Assembly: GCA_015501055.1 (NCBI GenBank)
Contig: JADNYV010000132.1
Span: forward strand, 39,035-103,034
DNA from: Mucidula mucida
Taxonomy: Eukaryota; Basidiomycota; Agaricomycetes; Agaricales; Physalacriaceae
Length of the DNA: 64,000 nt
Reading direction: 5' to 3'
The position numbers were made by a program, and so were the translations under genes. The notes under the pieces are model-generated. The model saw only the letters and a list, made by a program, of their open reading frames with translations. It did no database searches and was not told the origin of the DNA. Position 1 is the first letter of the stretch; each line of letters begins with the position of its first letter. Shown piece after piece: positions 22,790-34,887 of the stretch.

Positions 22790-25700
22790 ATGTCGTCTGG
22801 AATCGTCGCCATTCCTCAGTTCGTTTACGAGCTTATGCTCAAAAACAATAAATCCAACTGGCCCTCCTACAAGATCCGAATTGAGCAGTCTGCGACTCGA
22901 ACGGGTCTCAAGGGATATATCAACGGTGCCATCAGTTGACCCCCTATTGTTGTCCTCAGCACCGGACAAACCAAGCCTACCACCCCCTTCTACTCCAAGG
23001 TGTCATCCCGTGATGAATGGGACTTCTGTGATGGGTGCGCCACAGCACTCATTGTCCAGAACATCATCGACCCCGTTGCCATTGGGATCAACGTCGAGGG
23101 AACGTCTGCCAAGATTTGGACCCATCTTAAACGCCTCTGTATTCCCAAGAGCGATGCGGCGTTGTCAAATGCCGAAAACACATTCAATTCCGCGGCGTTC
23201 ACTGGCAGTTCTACGGATGAGCTTGATGCTCACTGGGCTAGTCTTAACGCCCAAGTTGCGGTTTTGCGCTCCCTTGGCAAGGCCGTCACCGACAAGGATC
23301 TCAAAGGCGTCTTGATCTGTTCCCTCCCAGCCACAAATCCCCAGTGGTTGCCGCTCATCGCGCAACTCTTCCCATATGCCACCGCCGAAGACGTCTGGGG
23401 TGCCATCCTGACGTACGCAGCGACGATCAAACTCCCCAAGACTCCCTCTGATAGGTCTACTGCCTTTGCGGCTGCAACGGGGAAACATTGCTGCACAAAC
23501 CCTAAGTGCAAGGCGAAAGACCGTGGTAGTCACTGGATCATCGACTGCTACTGGGAAGGAGGAGGGAAAGAAGGACAGTTTCCTGCTAATTTTGGGCAGA
23601 GGGGACAACAGGCACAAGCGCAGGCAAACCAGACCTCTTTAAACACGCCCGCCACAACCCCGTCTACATCTCACACTGTTCTCGCTGCCTGTGCAGGCAA
23701 CAGTAACTCAGACTCGTTGATTACTGTCTCTATTGACGGTGTCGATGACGACAATCCACCTCCATTATGCCCTATAGAATCTGAGGTGGATGAAGGTGGT
23801 GTAACCCTAACCCTACCATCTTCATGTGTTTGCCCTGTTGCGTATGTCGTAGACGCGCCTGTGGCTGATACAGCGACCGTTAGTCGCACATTTGAAGGCA
23901 TCAGGTCGTCCTTATCCCTCACCTTCCTTGACTCTGGTGCCAGCGACCATTTCTTTTGCAACCAGACTGACTTCACCGAGTACGAGTTGCTACCCTATCG
24001 TACGGGCAAGTCCGCATTGGCGTCTGAAGGTGACTTTCCTATAGTGGGAAAAGGAACTGTTACCAAGACGTACGATGTTGGAGGCAAGAAAGTCACGCTT
24101 ACCTTCAAGGACGCGCTTCACGCTCCATTGCTTTCCGTGAATCTCATATCCGTTAGCCAATTCAATTGCAGTGGTTACTACTCTCTCTTTGGTGAAGGGA
24201 AAGTTGTAATCACAAAAGGTCCTGGAGGAATGCCGATTCTATGTGGTAGAGGGTCGTCGGGGATGTATGTCATTGACTCCTCCTCCAGTATTGCCATGCT
24301 GTCAACTTCTTCACCGGTCAATCTCCAGATGTGGCATCGTCGCTTTGCTCACTCTGACACGGAATGTATCCGCGAGATGGCAACAAAGGGTTTGGTTGAT
24401 GATTTGAAGATAACCAATCTCACTGTCAATGGATGTTGCCCAGACTGTCAGGCTGGCCGTCAACACACACGTCCTTTCGACAATCCTACCGATCCCAATG
24501 TATCCCCCCTCGACCTGGTTGCAATGGATCTGTGGGGTCCGTCGCGCACAGCGTCCGTCGGGGGAAATATCTATATGATGATCATCATTGATGCGGGGAC
24601 CTCGCACAAGCATGGCGAGTTCCTCAAGGACAAGAGCAACAAGTCAACCATTGCGGCCTTTGATACCTATAAGGTCCTGGTGGAGAAGCAGACTGGGTGA
24701 AAGATTAAATGCGTCCGGACTGATAATGCGTTTAATTTGCATGCATGGACCGAGTACTTCAAAACTCACAGTATCATCCATGAAACCACGGCGCCATACT
24801 CTTCTGCACAGAACGGGCTGGCAGAACGGGCGCTACGAACTGTCATTGAAGACGTTTGTACCAGTCTTCACGACTCTGGTTTGCCGCATAAATTCTGGGC
24901 GGCAGCAGCGGCGGCGAGTATCCATGTCAGGAACTCTATGCCGACGAGGAGGCATCCTGGGAAGATTCCTGCAGAGGAGATGCTGGGGCAGCGACAGAGC
25001 GTTGCACATTTCCGTGTATGGGGGAGCCGTTGTAAGGCTAAGGCGCCAGTTGTCAATGGTGCCAGGGTGGACGGAGCGAGCAAGTTGGACAACTGCGGAA
25101 TCCCCGCCACTCTGATTGGGTACGGAGTTGGTGCGGGAAATTATGTCCTTGTTGATGACTGCGGCATTCAGTTTGTCAGCCGTAATGTTGAGTTTGACGA
25201 GACGCGTCGTAGAGATGGAGGAGGTGAAGGAATTTTTGGGGATGAGGACGAGAACGAGCTTCAAACGCCGGTGCACACGGATGCATTCAATAGTGCCCCA
25301 CCTAATTTGGTGGTCGCTTCAGGTGACGAAGCAAAGTTTGAATCTTCTACTCCTTCTATTACCTCATCTTCTTTGTCTTTGATTCCCTCGGCTAACAATA
25401 CACCTTCTCAGCCCGAACCACAACGCTCCTCCCGTATCCTAGTGCCTACGCGCGCGTCCCTCGAAAACACAGCCTACAAGAAACACGAAGAACTTGCCCG
25501 AGCCACTGGTGAAGACTGGGCAGTCGATCACCCAACGGCCAATGCCGCATCCGCCGAAGTTGACGACACTTACGAACCCAAGACGTACAACGAGGCTATG
25601 TCTCTTGACGCCGAACGCTGGACCGCCGCCATGGACGTCGAAATAGATCTCCATCAACGCAAAGGGACATGGGAGTTGGGGTTCCCACCGCCCGGTGCGA

Positions 25701-27102
25701 ATATCATGGCAGGTTGATGGGTCTATGCCGTCAAGAAAGATGGCAATGGTCAGCGGATTTGAGATAAAGCTCGCTGGGTTGGTAAGGGCTACACCCAGCA
25801 GCTAGGCGTTGATTATAACAAGACATGGGCTGCTGTGGCGCATATGGACTCTATTTGCATGATGGCAGCTGTCGCAGTTGCTGAACGTCTTCATGTATGG
25901 CAGGTCAATTTTGAAGCGGCGTTCCTAAACAGCGACACGTAAACAGCAACACGAAGAAAGAGATTTGGATGCAGCAACCACCAGGTTACGAGGTGAAAGG
26001 ACGCGAGGACAAGTAGTGTAGATTGAAGAAGACGATTTATGGAACTATGCAGGGCGGTCATGATTGGGCGGGGACGTTGCAGGTAACTTACAACGAGTTG
26101 GATTACAAGACCTCAAGGGCGGATTCTTGTGTGCGGGTTAGGAAGGGCAAAGATGGTGAGTATACACTTACGGCGACCTACACAGATGATGTGCTAGGCG
26201 TGTCGGCCTCACCATTCGAGGCGGAGAAGAGGAAGGCAGAGATTGGCAGGATCTGGGACATTCGCGACGTCTTTGATGAAGAACGTCTACTTGGTATGAC
26301 CATCCTCGAGGAGTTCAACGACGGAACCATCTCCCTCTCCCAGCGCAGATATTCCGAGAAAGTCTTCAGGCAACACGACCTCAAAAATATTCCCCTCCAC
26401 TCTATCCCTCTTCCTGTTGGCACATCCCTTACGAACAAGATGTCCCCTACCACAGACAAAGAACAAGCTGACATGAAGGACAAACCTTACAAGTCCCTTC
26501 TTGGTGCCGTTATGTGGGGACAACTCGGGACGCGCCCCGACCTCTCATACGCTGTCAGTGTTCTGTCCCGTTACCAAACCAATCCTGGACTCAAACACTG
26601 GAAGGCTCTCCTGCACGTACTTGGATATATCCAAAAAACCATCAAATTCGGACTCATCTTCTCCTCCGGCAAGCCACTTGCCCCAGTCGGGTATGTTGAC
26701 GCCGACTACGCGGGATGCAAGGATACCCGTTGTTCCACTTCCGGCCAGGTTTTTATGATGGCGGGTGCGCCAGTCTCCTGGAGCGCGAAGAGACAATTGA
26801 CGGTCGCACTATCCACTGTTGAATTGGAGTATATCTCTATTTCACGCGCTGGTCAGCAGATGCGATGGATGTATTCCTGGCTTGAGGAGATTGAGATGCC
26901 GCAGGAGAAGCCGGGTATCTTATGGGGCAATAACTGCGGTGCCATTGACCTTACCAAGACGACAAAATTGCACGCGAAGGTCAAGCATATCAACATTCGC
27001 CATCATTACATTCGCAAACTCATCGCCGGGAAGGAAATCCAAGTCAACTTTATTCGTGGCACGGAGAATCCCGCGGACATCTTCACCAAACCACTCGCTT
27101 GA
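22790..27102 (+). pseudogene. copia gag-pol polyprotein
   Basis: One frame runs from ATG 22790 to about 25930. Gag comes first (KSNWPSYKIRIEQ, then CCTNPKCKAKDRGSHW with Cys and His of a knuckle). Protease follows (LTFLDSGASDHFF, about 23930), then pre-integrase (WHRRFAHSD...CCPDCQAGRQH) and integrase (LDLVAMDLWGPSR, CVRTDNAF, SSAQNGLAERALRT). Reverse transcriptase has KARWVGKGYTQQLGVDY and YTDDVLGV (about 26180), and RNase H has GYVDADYAGCKDTR and LHAKVKHINIRHH. TGA codons at 22937, 24698, 25715 and 25760 lie in this same frame, and three or four fit CGA. A 14-base duplication (25927-25954) shifts the frame, and a TAG is at 26014. The last 359 residues are open. Confidence 0.93.
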
Positions 27103-27167
27103 GACGCCCATTACCATTGCCTTGCCGCGCTGAACATTGGGGAGATTGACAACTAGTTGTCGGATCT

Positions 27168-27174
27168 GGGGGAG
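27168..27174 (+). other. copia polypurine tract
   Basis: GGGGGAG immediately precedes the 3' LTR. Confidence 0.65.
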
Positions 27175-27463
27175 TGTTGGAAGGAGACCCGACAACGGTA
27201 GGTGATTTCCTTTTATATCTATGGACTCCTATATGTACCTACTTAAACCTTCCGATTGCTTCATACCACCTCAGTCGTTTCTACTACTTGTGCCCGACTG
27301 AGGTGTGTATTATACCTTTACTTTATCTATTACTTATACTAACATACTGTCCAGAAGCTTACCGTAACTGTTTCCTTACTTTAGGTATAGTACCGACCAA
27401 TAACAGTCGTTTCTACTACTTGTGCCCGACTGAGAAGCTTACTGTAACTGTTTCCTTACTTTA
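27175..27463 (+). repeat. copia 3' LTR (289 bases)
   Basis: Same length and ends as 22362-22650 with about 17 substitutions, most of them transitions. Confidence 0.92.
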
Positions 27464-28652
27464 AGAGCCTCTCGAGATGGTCCGTGGTGTTGAAGTATCC
27501 ACTCAAAAACCAGTCATCATTTGGTTTCATGACGAGTCAATCTTCTATGCTCACGATCACCGTCGCAAGTCCTGGTATCACAAGGATGGGCCAGCAAAGC
27601 TGTATAGGAAGGGAGAAGGTGCATCGCTTATGATTGCAGATTTTGTCTCTGCCGAGTTTGGTTGGTTGCGTTCTCCTGATGGTACACGGTCGGCCCGCAA
27701 GGTTATCAAGCCGGGCAAAAACCGCGAGGGCTACTTCACGAACAAGGATATTCTCAGACAGGCAAAAAATGCAATGGACATTCTGGACGAGTTTTATCCG
27801 GAGTACGAGCATATGTTTGTCTACGACAATGCGACGACATATTGGAAGCGAGCCGACGATGCACTTTCAGCCCGGAAAATGCCTCGGAACATCTCAAAGC
27901 CGGATGCGAACTGGTTGGTAGAGGTTAATCAGCTCAACAATGATGGCAATCAGGTTCATACAACGGCTGGAAAATTCGCAAAGAAGCGCATCTGTATGTG
28001 CGACGCTACCCTTCCTTCTGGTGCTCCTCAACCTCTCTACTTCCCCGACGACCATCCAGATCATCCCGGTATGTTCAAAGGCATGGACCAGATTCTCATT
28101 GAACGTGGTTTTGATTGTAAACTGTTTACAACACCCATCAAGCAAGGTGGATTGCCGGCCGAGTGCAACAATTTCAAGTGTGCTGGTGGTGAGGCTGCGA
28201 AGGACTGTTGTGTGCGTCGAATCCTCTTCAATCAGCCTGATTTTGCTGGTGTTCAGTCGCTTCTTGAAACGGCTTGCGCGGCTCGTGGTGTTACAGTGAT
28301 CTTTCTGCCAAAGTTTCATTGTGAGCTCAACCCAATCGAGCAGTGCTGGGGGTACGCAAAGCGATTATACCGGCTGAATGAGGAGTTGTCGAAGGAAGAG
28401 GACTTGCAGAGGAATGCCCTGAAAGCACTGGAAGAGATACCCTTGGTTACGATCCGCCGGTACGTCTCTATCCTTGAGTGTAATCTTAACTGACTTTTGA
28501 ATAGGTTCTTTAATCGTGCTTTTCGCTTTGTAGATGCTTACGAGCGTGGACTTAATGGCCGTCAGGTGGCATGGGCCTCTAGAAAGTATAGAGGTCATCG
28601 CGTTCTTCCTGAGACCATCTTGGATGAGCTTGAAGAGGCCGGAATGGCTTAA
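27464..28652 (+). pseudogene. Tc1/mariner-like transposase, DDE catalytic part
   Basis: Continues the gene cut at 22361. Catalytic acids appear in order as WFHDESIF (D at residue 19 counting from 27477), FVYDNATTY (D at 117) and HCELNPIEQCWG (E at 288), the Tc1/mariner (DDE_3-like) pattern. Between D2 and E is a long insert with a cysteine group (CNNFKC...CC). A 47-base intron (about 28461-28504) joins VTIRR to FFNRAFRFVDAYERGLNG, and the protein ends KYRGHRVLPETILDEL...MA at 28652. This part is open throughout. The family is common in Agaricomycete genomes. Confidence 0.88.
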
Positions 28653-28857
28653 AAGCACGTAAATTATCAGTATTTAATGAACTACATCCTCAATTTTTGA
28701 AAATGAGCTTATACCTTTCATTTCTGACACAATTGCTACTATTTTAACAACCTCATGGAGTTTATATGTGGCTAAAGCACGGGAAACACGTATCGTTAAT
28801 GAATCATTGGTGCGCACGAAGGTGATCAGCCCGATTTGGCGCGACCGTCACACTGTG

Positions 28858-28901
28858 ACTCAGGGTCCTCAGGGTACGTTACGTCTGTGAGTCGTCTACC
28901 T
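28858..28901 (-). repeat. mariner-like right terminal inverted repeat (44 bases)
   Basis: Perfect inverse of 20667-20710, followed by the TA duplicate at 28902-28903. Confidence 0.93.
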
Positions 28902-28903
28902 TA

Positions 28904-29289
28904 GTCCATCACGGTTGGTTTGAATGCTTCTGGCTTGCTTCCAGCTTCCTTCTGGTGATGCCTCTGGAAGCGCTTCCAGAAGCAAAACTGTTGGCGGTTG
29001 GATGTTCTCAATCTTCTCGCTGCGATCTGTAATGGCACTCTGCTGGGACGCGTAGGCTATCTGCGTAACAGCCTCAGCAGGACATACTTACTATCGTTGG
29101 CCGTTCCTCTTATTGCCTAAATTTTCAAAGTTTATAGTCCTCTTTGGCCGTCCTATAGCCGCTATCATGACGGTCGAATGATGACAGGAAGGTGACAGGA
29201 AGGAATGCGGGGCGGATTATTAGTCTTACTCGGCTGCGTTGCAACTTGCGTTGCTCCGGCTCTTTGCTTCGACCACGACCCAGCCTGTT
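28904..29289. other. no gene seen; small hairpin
   Basis: Spacer after the mariner-like element. TCTGGAAGCGCTTCCAGA near 28963 is a perfect 18-base palindrome within a run of CTTCTGG-type words. I cannot assign it a role. Confidence 0.4.
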
Positions 29290-31474
29290 ATGAACTCGAA
29301 AGACCTTGATTTCCGTATTCGCGACAGTGAAGCTGGACGACGCTTGCTGTTCAGCGTAAGAACGCGGAGCCTTTTGCTTAGAGCCACACTCGTTTTGTGC
29401 ATCACTGCCTCAGTGTTGTTCTTCTTGCTCCTTTTCCTGGAGAACGAGTTTTGGGGTTTCTTATATCTTCCCATGCCGTTGCCCGTATTAGGGGGAGCGG
29501 CTTTGTTGCAATTGCTGAGGTATGTTATTGTGCCAAGAACGCGGCCTCTTGTTGACGCGCCCTTTTGTAGTGCATTCGAGCTCAAATTCATCTGGGACTT
29601 GTAGATCTCGTCCTTGTATTTGCTCAGCTAGGCGCAGGTATGTACAGCAACGTGATTCGTGATGTTCATAACGAAACACAACAGTGATCTTCTTAACTGC
29701 AATCTTTTCATCCTATAATCTTCCTGTAACCGCGCTAGAAGTCGCCGCACTAACTGCGGCGTACAGCACAGCGATTCTCCTGTTTCTACAATGTATCTGG
29801 AGAGTAGGAGCTACTATTTCAACGAAAGGCCAGAATCTGTGGATGCCGTTTGACATTCAAGTGGGCACGCCATTCATGCAGAGACGAAGGACAGTCTACA
29901 TTCTCTTGGGGCTTTCGTTTGGCGGAGGTTGTTCAGGTATGCGTTTCGCCTTGCATGGTGCTTGTCCTCTTATGCTTAACGAATTCTCAGGCATGAATCC
30001 AACGTTATTAGGGTTCTTCGCGGGTGCCTTGCTATCATTCTTCTGGCCATCATCGCCTTTGCATACACGAACATCGTAGCTTACCCTCTTTCAGAAGTAG
30101 GCCTTGGTGTCCGGGTGAAGACTTTCCGGGCGACATACCCAGACGATGATATCCTCGGTCAAATAGGTACCCTGGCTTGGAACGTATTTGTTACGGTGAA
30201 GTGGGATGTGAGTCTTTGTACTGTCAGAGATTTACGGAATCCTCTGAAACGTGATGGCAGCCTATTTACACGCTAACCATGTCCGGTCTCCCAGTTGATC
30301 CCGCCAGCACCGACTTCAAGCAAGCAATTCAAGTACTACCCCACTATCGCAATCGTACTGGTCCTAATTGTGAGAATATCGACGGCAATGCTTCGATGAT
30401 GAACACCCACCCTTTCGGACCCAAATGGACCTACAAGGTCATATGCCCTATCCTTGACCCAGACGACTTTCTCTCCAATCGTGAGCGATAAACCTTCTTG
30501 TAGCTGGAACGAATGCTCATAGCTGGCCAGCCTCATATTATCTTAGTGATGGGTCCGAATACCCCCGATCTTCGTTGCAGTTAACTTCACTTTGGCATAT
30601 CGTCAACGAGTTCCACAAGTCATTCGCATCTGGCCAGGGAAATGCGGAACACAGTGTCCATCGTGGCTGGGCTATTCAATAGTACAACCGATGTCCTTGC
30701 CGATTCGCAGGCTGTGACTATGCTCCCAAACGAGCATCTCATCAGTGGGGTAGACGTCCATATTCGCCAGCGATTTGCGGAAGCGAATGCCGCCACTCTC
30801 GGACTATCAAGTTTAAGCAAGGTTAGCGAACTGCGTCACAACTTCAATGGCGGTTCCGATTCACCTTGTAGATGAGGACCTTCCTGGTGGCAGACCTCGT
30901 AGGGCTTAGGCCCAATCCCTCGTCGACGATCCCGCGAGACAGGGATATTGGATCGCTATACCTCTACCGACAACCACATCTTGGAGATCGGACTATTATG
31001 ACCGACTATCGAGAGGCTTCCGTCTTAAGTGGCCTATCGCAAGTCGGTGGTTTCTGGACACTAGTTAACGGACTTCTTGCTTTTATGTTTGGGAGTCGGC
31101 TCATGAGGATATTCTTTGGTAGGCCTCGTGCCCTCCTGAATGTCGGAGCAGATTTTATTCCGGCTATAGGTGTGAAGCCGCTCTCAACGTTCAGCCTCGT
31201 CCATAGTTTCTGTCAAGTGGACCTTGGCGATTCATACCCACGCATCTTATCGGAAGGTGATCTTCCCGAGGCACAGCGTGGTTTGGTTGCGTTCATGCGC
31301 GACCATATGGTTGATTTCGGTTCTGTGAAGGGGTTTGACGATGTCGAGTCACGAGGAGAGCGCGTGGAAGAGCGAACGGTACCCTCTTTACATGCACGAA
31401 GACCTTCATCGTCCCGGAGGCACTCCTTGTCGCCGGCAAGATTGACAATAGGACATCCTGACTCAATGGTGTAG
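29290..31474 (+). CDS. Agaricomycete multi-spanning membrane protein, unknown function
   Basis: A multi-exon gene with several hydrophobic segments: LVLCITASVLFFLLLFL (exon 1), LVLVFAQLGAVIFLTAIF, and AIILLAIIAFAYTNIVAYPLS. A soluble part follows (YTLTMSGLPVDPASTDFK, NNFNGG-like), then the C-terminal signature SVLSGLSQVGGFWTLVNGL with a last hydrophobic helix, LSTFSLVHSF and GLVAFMRDHMVDFG, ending in a Ser/Arg-rich tail. I recognise this C-terminal block from an abundant Agaricomycete family with no assigned function. Introns at about 30210-30257, 30481-30522 and 31120-31170 join frames well. The frame jumps near 29605 and 30641, so the gene is either decayed or has consensus errors. Confidence 0.6.
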
Positions 31475-32186
31475 TGCTTAACGGTTACTAGACCTGGTTA
31501 CACGAATACTAGATTTTCTTGTGTGCCTACCTCGGTTTTGGATGTCGCTCTAAGCTCCCCAGAACTACTCAGAGGCTAGTAGACCATTTACAGTTTCATA
31601 GTGCCAACTCGATCACGGCGCTTCATTTTCAAGTGTCGTCGCTAACAAGTGCGGCGTACTCGGCATTGGCAGTACCTGCTTCTTTGTCATTTCTTCGGAA
31701 ACTGAGTTTCAACGTTCATGGCGGGATCCGAATCTCGTCTCTGATATTCCAAAGATGGTACTGATATTCTCCGTTTTACGTCGCCTGTTCTCTGAACTTG
31801 CTTTAGGGGCTCTGCTTCGCGGGATTAGTAGCGCCATACGTATACAGATACGCGCGTAACCGTCATTTGCATCGTCTGTGCTGCCAATCATTTTCGTTGG
31901 TTATACTCTGGTTATCCGCTTACAGGCACTCAACTTTAGGTGGCGACTAGCCTCCTTGACTTTATACTTGGCTCCTGGCGTCCTCTCTGGAAGGAATATA
32001 TCAGAGACATGATCAGTGTACACTCGGCCCGTTTACAATCTCACCCCAGCGAAGATCGATCTCTTCGATACCACTCCTAGTAGCGTTTCAGAACCGCGAC
32101 GATCTTGAGCTTATCGTGGGTAAGCGCCACGCACATACAAGTTCAACTTGCTTACGAAATCCTCATTTCCTTTCGTCCAACCACCG
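31475..32186. other. no supported gene
   Basis: Several short open frames overlap here, none with recognisable motifs or a good start and intron structure. Confidence 0.4.
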
Positions 32187-33487
32187 ATGACTCTTCTCGT
32201 TGGGAGCCCCGAAATACACGTCCAGACGTCGTCGAGCACGAGTGAGGAAGCAAAGAGCGCGATATGCGAGTGTATACACGACCTCGTCAAGGCGTCCAAG
32301 GATCTTGCACACGAGCCACATCGTCGAAGCCTCAAGTTGGCCGTTGTCGAAGCCCAGGTATGGCTGAAAGTGTAGCGTTGACTTTGAGCGTGTATTGACA
32401 CAAATGTTCAGAAAAAGTTCAAAGAATCATTACAAGCTTGCCCTCGCAAGAAATGGAAAATTACGAGGGGTAACCATTTCCTGGATCCCGTATTTTTGGA
32501 ACCGCTGCCAAGTGTGACGCTTCGACGCGAGGGTGCGTCGAAGGCTAAGCGGAACAGGCTCTGGACGCCAGAAAGCATGCTTGAGGAGAATGAGCATAGT
32601 TTCCAAACTGTACGTCTGCGTCTCCCACCGAATCCCGATTGATGTACTAACTTGGCAAAGTATCTTGATCTCGTCGCGAAATACGAGTTCAAGTCCAGCG
32701 AAGGAAGAATCAAGGACCTCATCGCTCACCTCGAGGACCACAATGAAGACCGTGTCCCAGCCAAGAAGGAGACGCCGAGAGGCTTTGGTGTGAGATGGTG
32801 TTTCGAGGCATCCGCGAGACGCGCAATCGTCGGCTTGACGGGATGAAGATTGGGCAGACAAGAATCCAGCAGTGGGACGTTATTCCGGTTGCTGTGAAGA
32901 ATCCCGTAAGTTTGTTTCATTTGCATGTCACGGTTATCCGATTAAACTCATGTCGTTTACAGTGCAAGCGCTGTGTCGAGTCGTCTTTTGGCCTGATCTG
33001 CGAGTACACTGGCCAACCAGGCAATACACGCTGCCGGGAATGCATCTTGTCGAAAAGGACATGCTCCCTCTCCAACTCGGCATCGACAGCACCAACACGG
33101 AATGGTAGTGGTTCTATAAATCATCGCGGTTCAAGAAAGAGAGCCTTTGAAGACGATTTTACCGACAGCGACGACGTGATCGTCATCGACTCGCCTCCAA
33201 AGAGGACTGTAACCGTGTCGAGCAAAAGACAGCAGAGCAGCGCTAGCACTTCCGGGCCCAATAAACGTCCTCGCGCTAGCTGCAGAAGGCGCCAGACGTC
33301 AGTTGACGACGAGGAAGATGATGATGCCATCGCCGAGATGCGACATGCATTGTCCGGTTTGCAGGACCAAGTACAGGACCTGAGGACGGTGCAGCAGAGC
33401 TGGAAGGCAGTTCGTATGGATGCTGTCGATAGGGTTGCGAGCTTCCGGGACGAGATCATGGACATTTTGAGTCGGCTTCCGGCGTAG
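32187..33487 (+). CDS. Cys-cluster (Zn-binding type) nuclear protein, unknown function
   Basis: Starts MTLLVGSPEIHVQ. Exon 1 ends AVVEAQ, a 55-base intron follows (about 32358-32411), then KKFKESLQACPRKKWK and LWTPESMLEENEH, a second intron (about 32610-32660), and YLDLVAKYEFKSS. The 3' exon after the intron at about 32908-32961 begins with a six-cysteine cluster: CKRCVESSFGLICEY, TRCRECILSKRTCS. This spacing (C-x2-C, C, C-x2-C, C) occurs in many basidiomycete DNA-binding-like proteins. A basic Ser-rich segment with nuclear-localisation character (KRTVTVSSKR, NKRPRASCRRR) and a C-terminal coiled coil (LSGLQDQVQDLRTVQQ) follow. The reading frame changes between 32763 and 32830 without an obvious intron. 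Confidence 0.55.
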
Positions 33488-34887
33488 ATCACTGTGATTC
33501 ACTTAAGAATGACCAGACCTTCATATGTGTACTAGTAGACAGTAGACGAGTAAGTAGAAGAGAAGCAGCAATCACTAAAGGGTTAGTTTCGGTCAGGCTA
33601 AGGTAGTGGGTGAGGAGCTAGAACATGCGATTCAAACGCCACATTGTTGGTAAGTAGTGCCCGGCAAGATAAATCGTGTACGCTGGAGTCCCTGGGAGCT
33701 CGCTACGGTTATGCTGGACGACGCTGTGATGTGTATGAACAGAAGCTTATCCTACCACCTTATGGAGTGTCTAGCCGCTGGCAAGGTGAGATAAAGCGTA
33801 GCGTAGTAACACGACACCGCATACCTTCGGCATAAAAGTGCCTGTGGTTGTACTGCAAAAGATTCGCGCACTCCGTGATGGACGCGTACTAATCAGGGTC
33901 GATCATGCTTGGCTTTTTACCATCTCCCCTGAGGTGTTGAGTATGCCTATACGTCTTTCCTGCCAGCTGCGAAGCCGTCGAAGCGCCCGAATACGGTGCA
34001 TAAATTAGCAGCTTCCTAGGTTGATTCTGTATCTCCAGTCAGTCCATCGACAAGTACGTACCATTCTCATTTGTCGATTAGGCTAACAACGATCTACAGC
34101 TAGGCCGTTATGCTTTTTCGAATCGACGTGCTAGCCTACCACAATTAGAGTCTACCCCATCCAAAGGTACACATCCTTCTCCTCCTCCCACATATGATGT
34201 CCAAGTAAAAGGGTCGAGTCTCGTCATGAACCGATGCCCATCCAATCGAGCCGCTCGCTTCCATTTCCCAGTTCGCCTCGAAGAGAGTGTAGAGGCTGGA
34301 CTGTAAGGCTGGAACGATATCATTTCACGACTCTACATATGGCCACCGCGTCTGGAGCGTAACGGTGCGGTTGGCAAAGGCAGAGTCGAACATTTATTCT
34401 CGTTACATGGGATGGTTCGGTGCTGTGATGGGTATATGGGGCGTGTTCTGGAGACGTATGAGATCACTGTTAACATTGCTGACTTTCTTCCTTTCGTGGT
34501 TGTTTTCGTGTCTGCCACAATTGCTGACGATTATTCCAGATTCCAGAGCGCTGGCGATCTGCTATTAGCCCAGTCGCGCTCTCCACAGTATTCCTTATCC
34601 CATGGACGTCAGCCGATGATGCACGACAGCATTTGTTGAGCGCCAACGACAAGGATCAGGTCACTCTTGATTGAGGCCTGGCCAGTGCGCCTCAATAACT
34701 TGGGCAGAACATCTTGTTTTTGTTTATGACTGCTTCTGGGTCCATGAACAACGATGGTACGAAAAGGAACAAGGGACCTTCGGCAAGATTCTGACCGGAT
34801 CATCGCGACCTCGAACAATAAGGTCAAGGCGTATATATAAAGCAGTACGTTAAATCGTTGATGACCTTGTTTTATTCTCATCGCTCA
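33488..34887. other. mostly non-coding; a possible orphan exon and a TATA box
   Basis: A plus-strand open stretch at about 34105-34303 (LGRYAFSNRRASLPQLE, Pro-rich, ending EESVEAGL) follows a possible AG acceptor but has no visible partner exon. A small hydrophobic frame at 34410-34565 is unsupported. TATATATAAA at 34829-34838, about 50 bases before the next gene's start, is a likely TATA box. Confidence 0.4.

Larger units (their letters stand above)
22362..27463 (+). mobile_element. Ty1/copia LTR retrotransposon, full length, mutated
   Basis: A 5.1 kb element with 289-base LTRs, a primer site, one gag-pol reading frame in copia order (integrase before reverse transcriptase), a G-rich tract before the 3' LTR, and a 5-base target duplication. 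The LTRs differ at about 17 of 289 positions by hand count (about 6%), so the insertion is not recent. Five or so in-frame stops and a 14-base tandem duplication inactivate it. Confidence 0.93.
20667..28901 (+). mobile_element. Tc1/mariner-like DNA transposon with a nested copia element
   Basis: Bounded by perfect 44-base inverted repeats beginning AGGTAGACGACTCACAG and flanked on both sides by TA (20665-20666 and 28902-28903), the Tc1/mariner target. The single transposase gene is on the plus strand and is split by the copia element at 22362-27463. Without that element the transposon would be about 3.1 kb. The transposase has a nonsense codon and frame breaks, so this copy is not autonomous. 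Confidence 0.9.
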
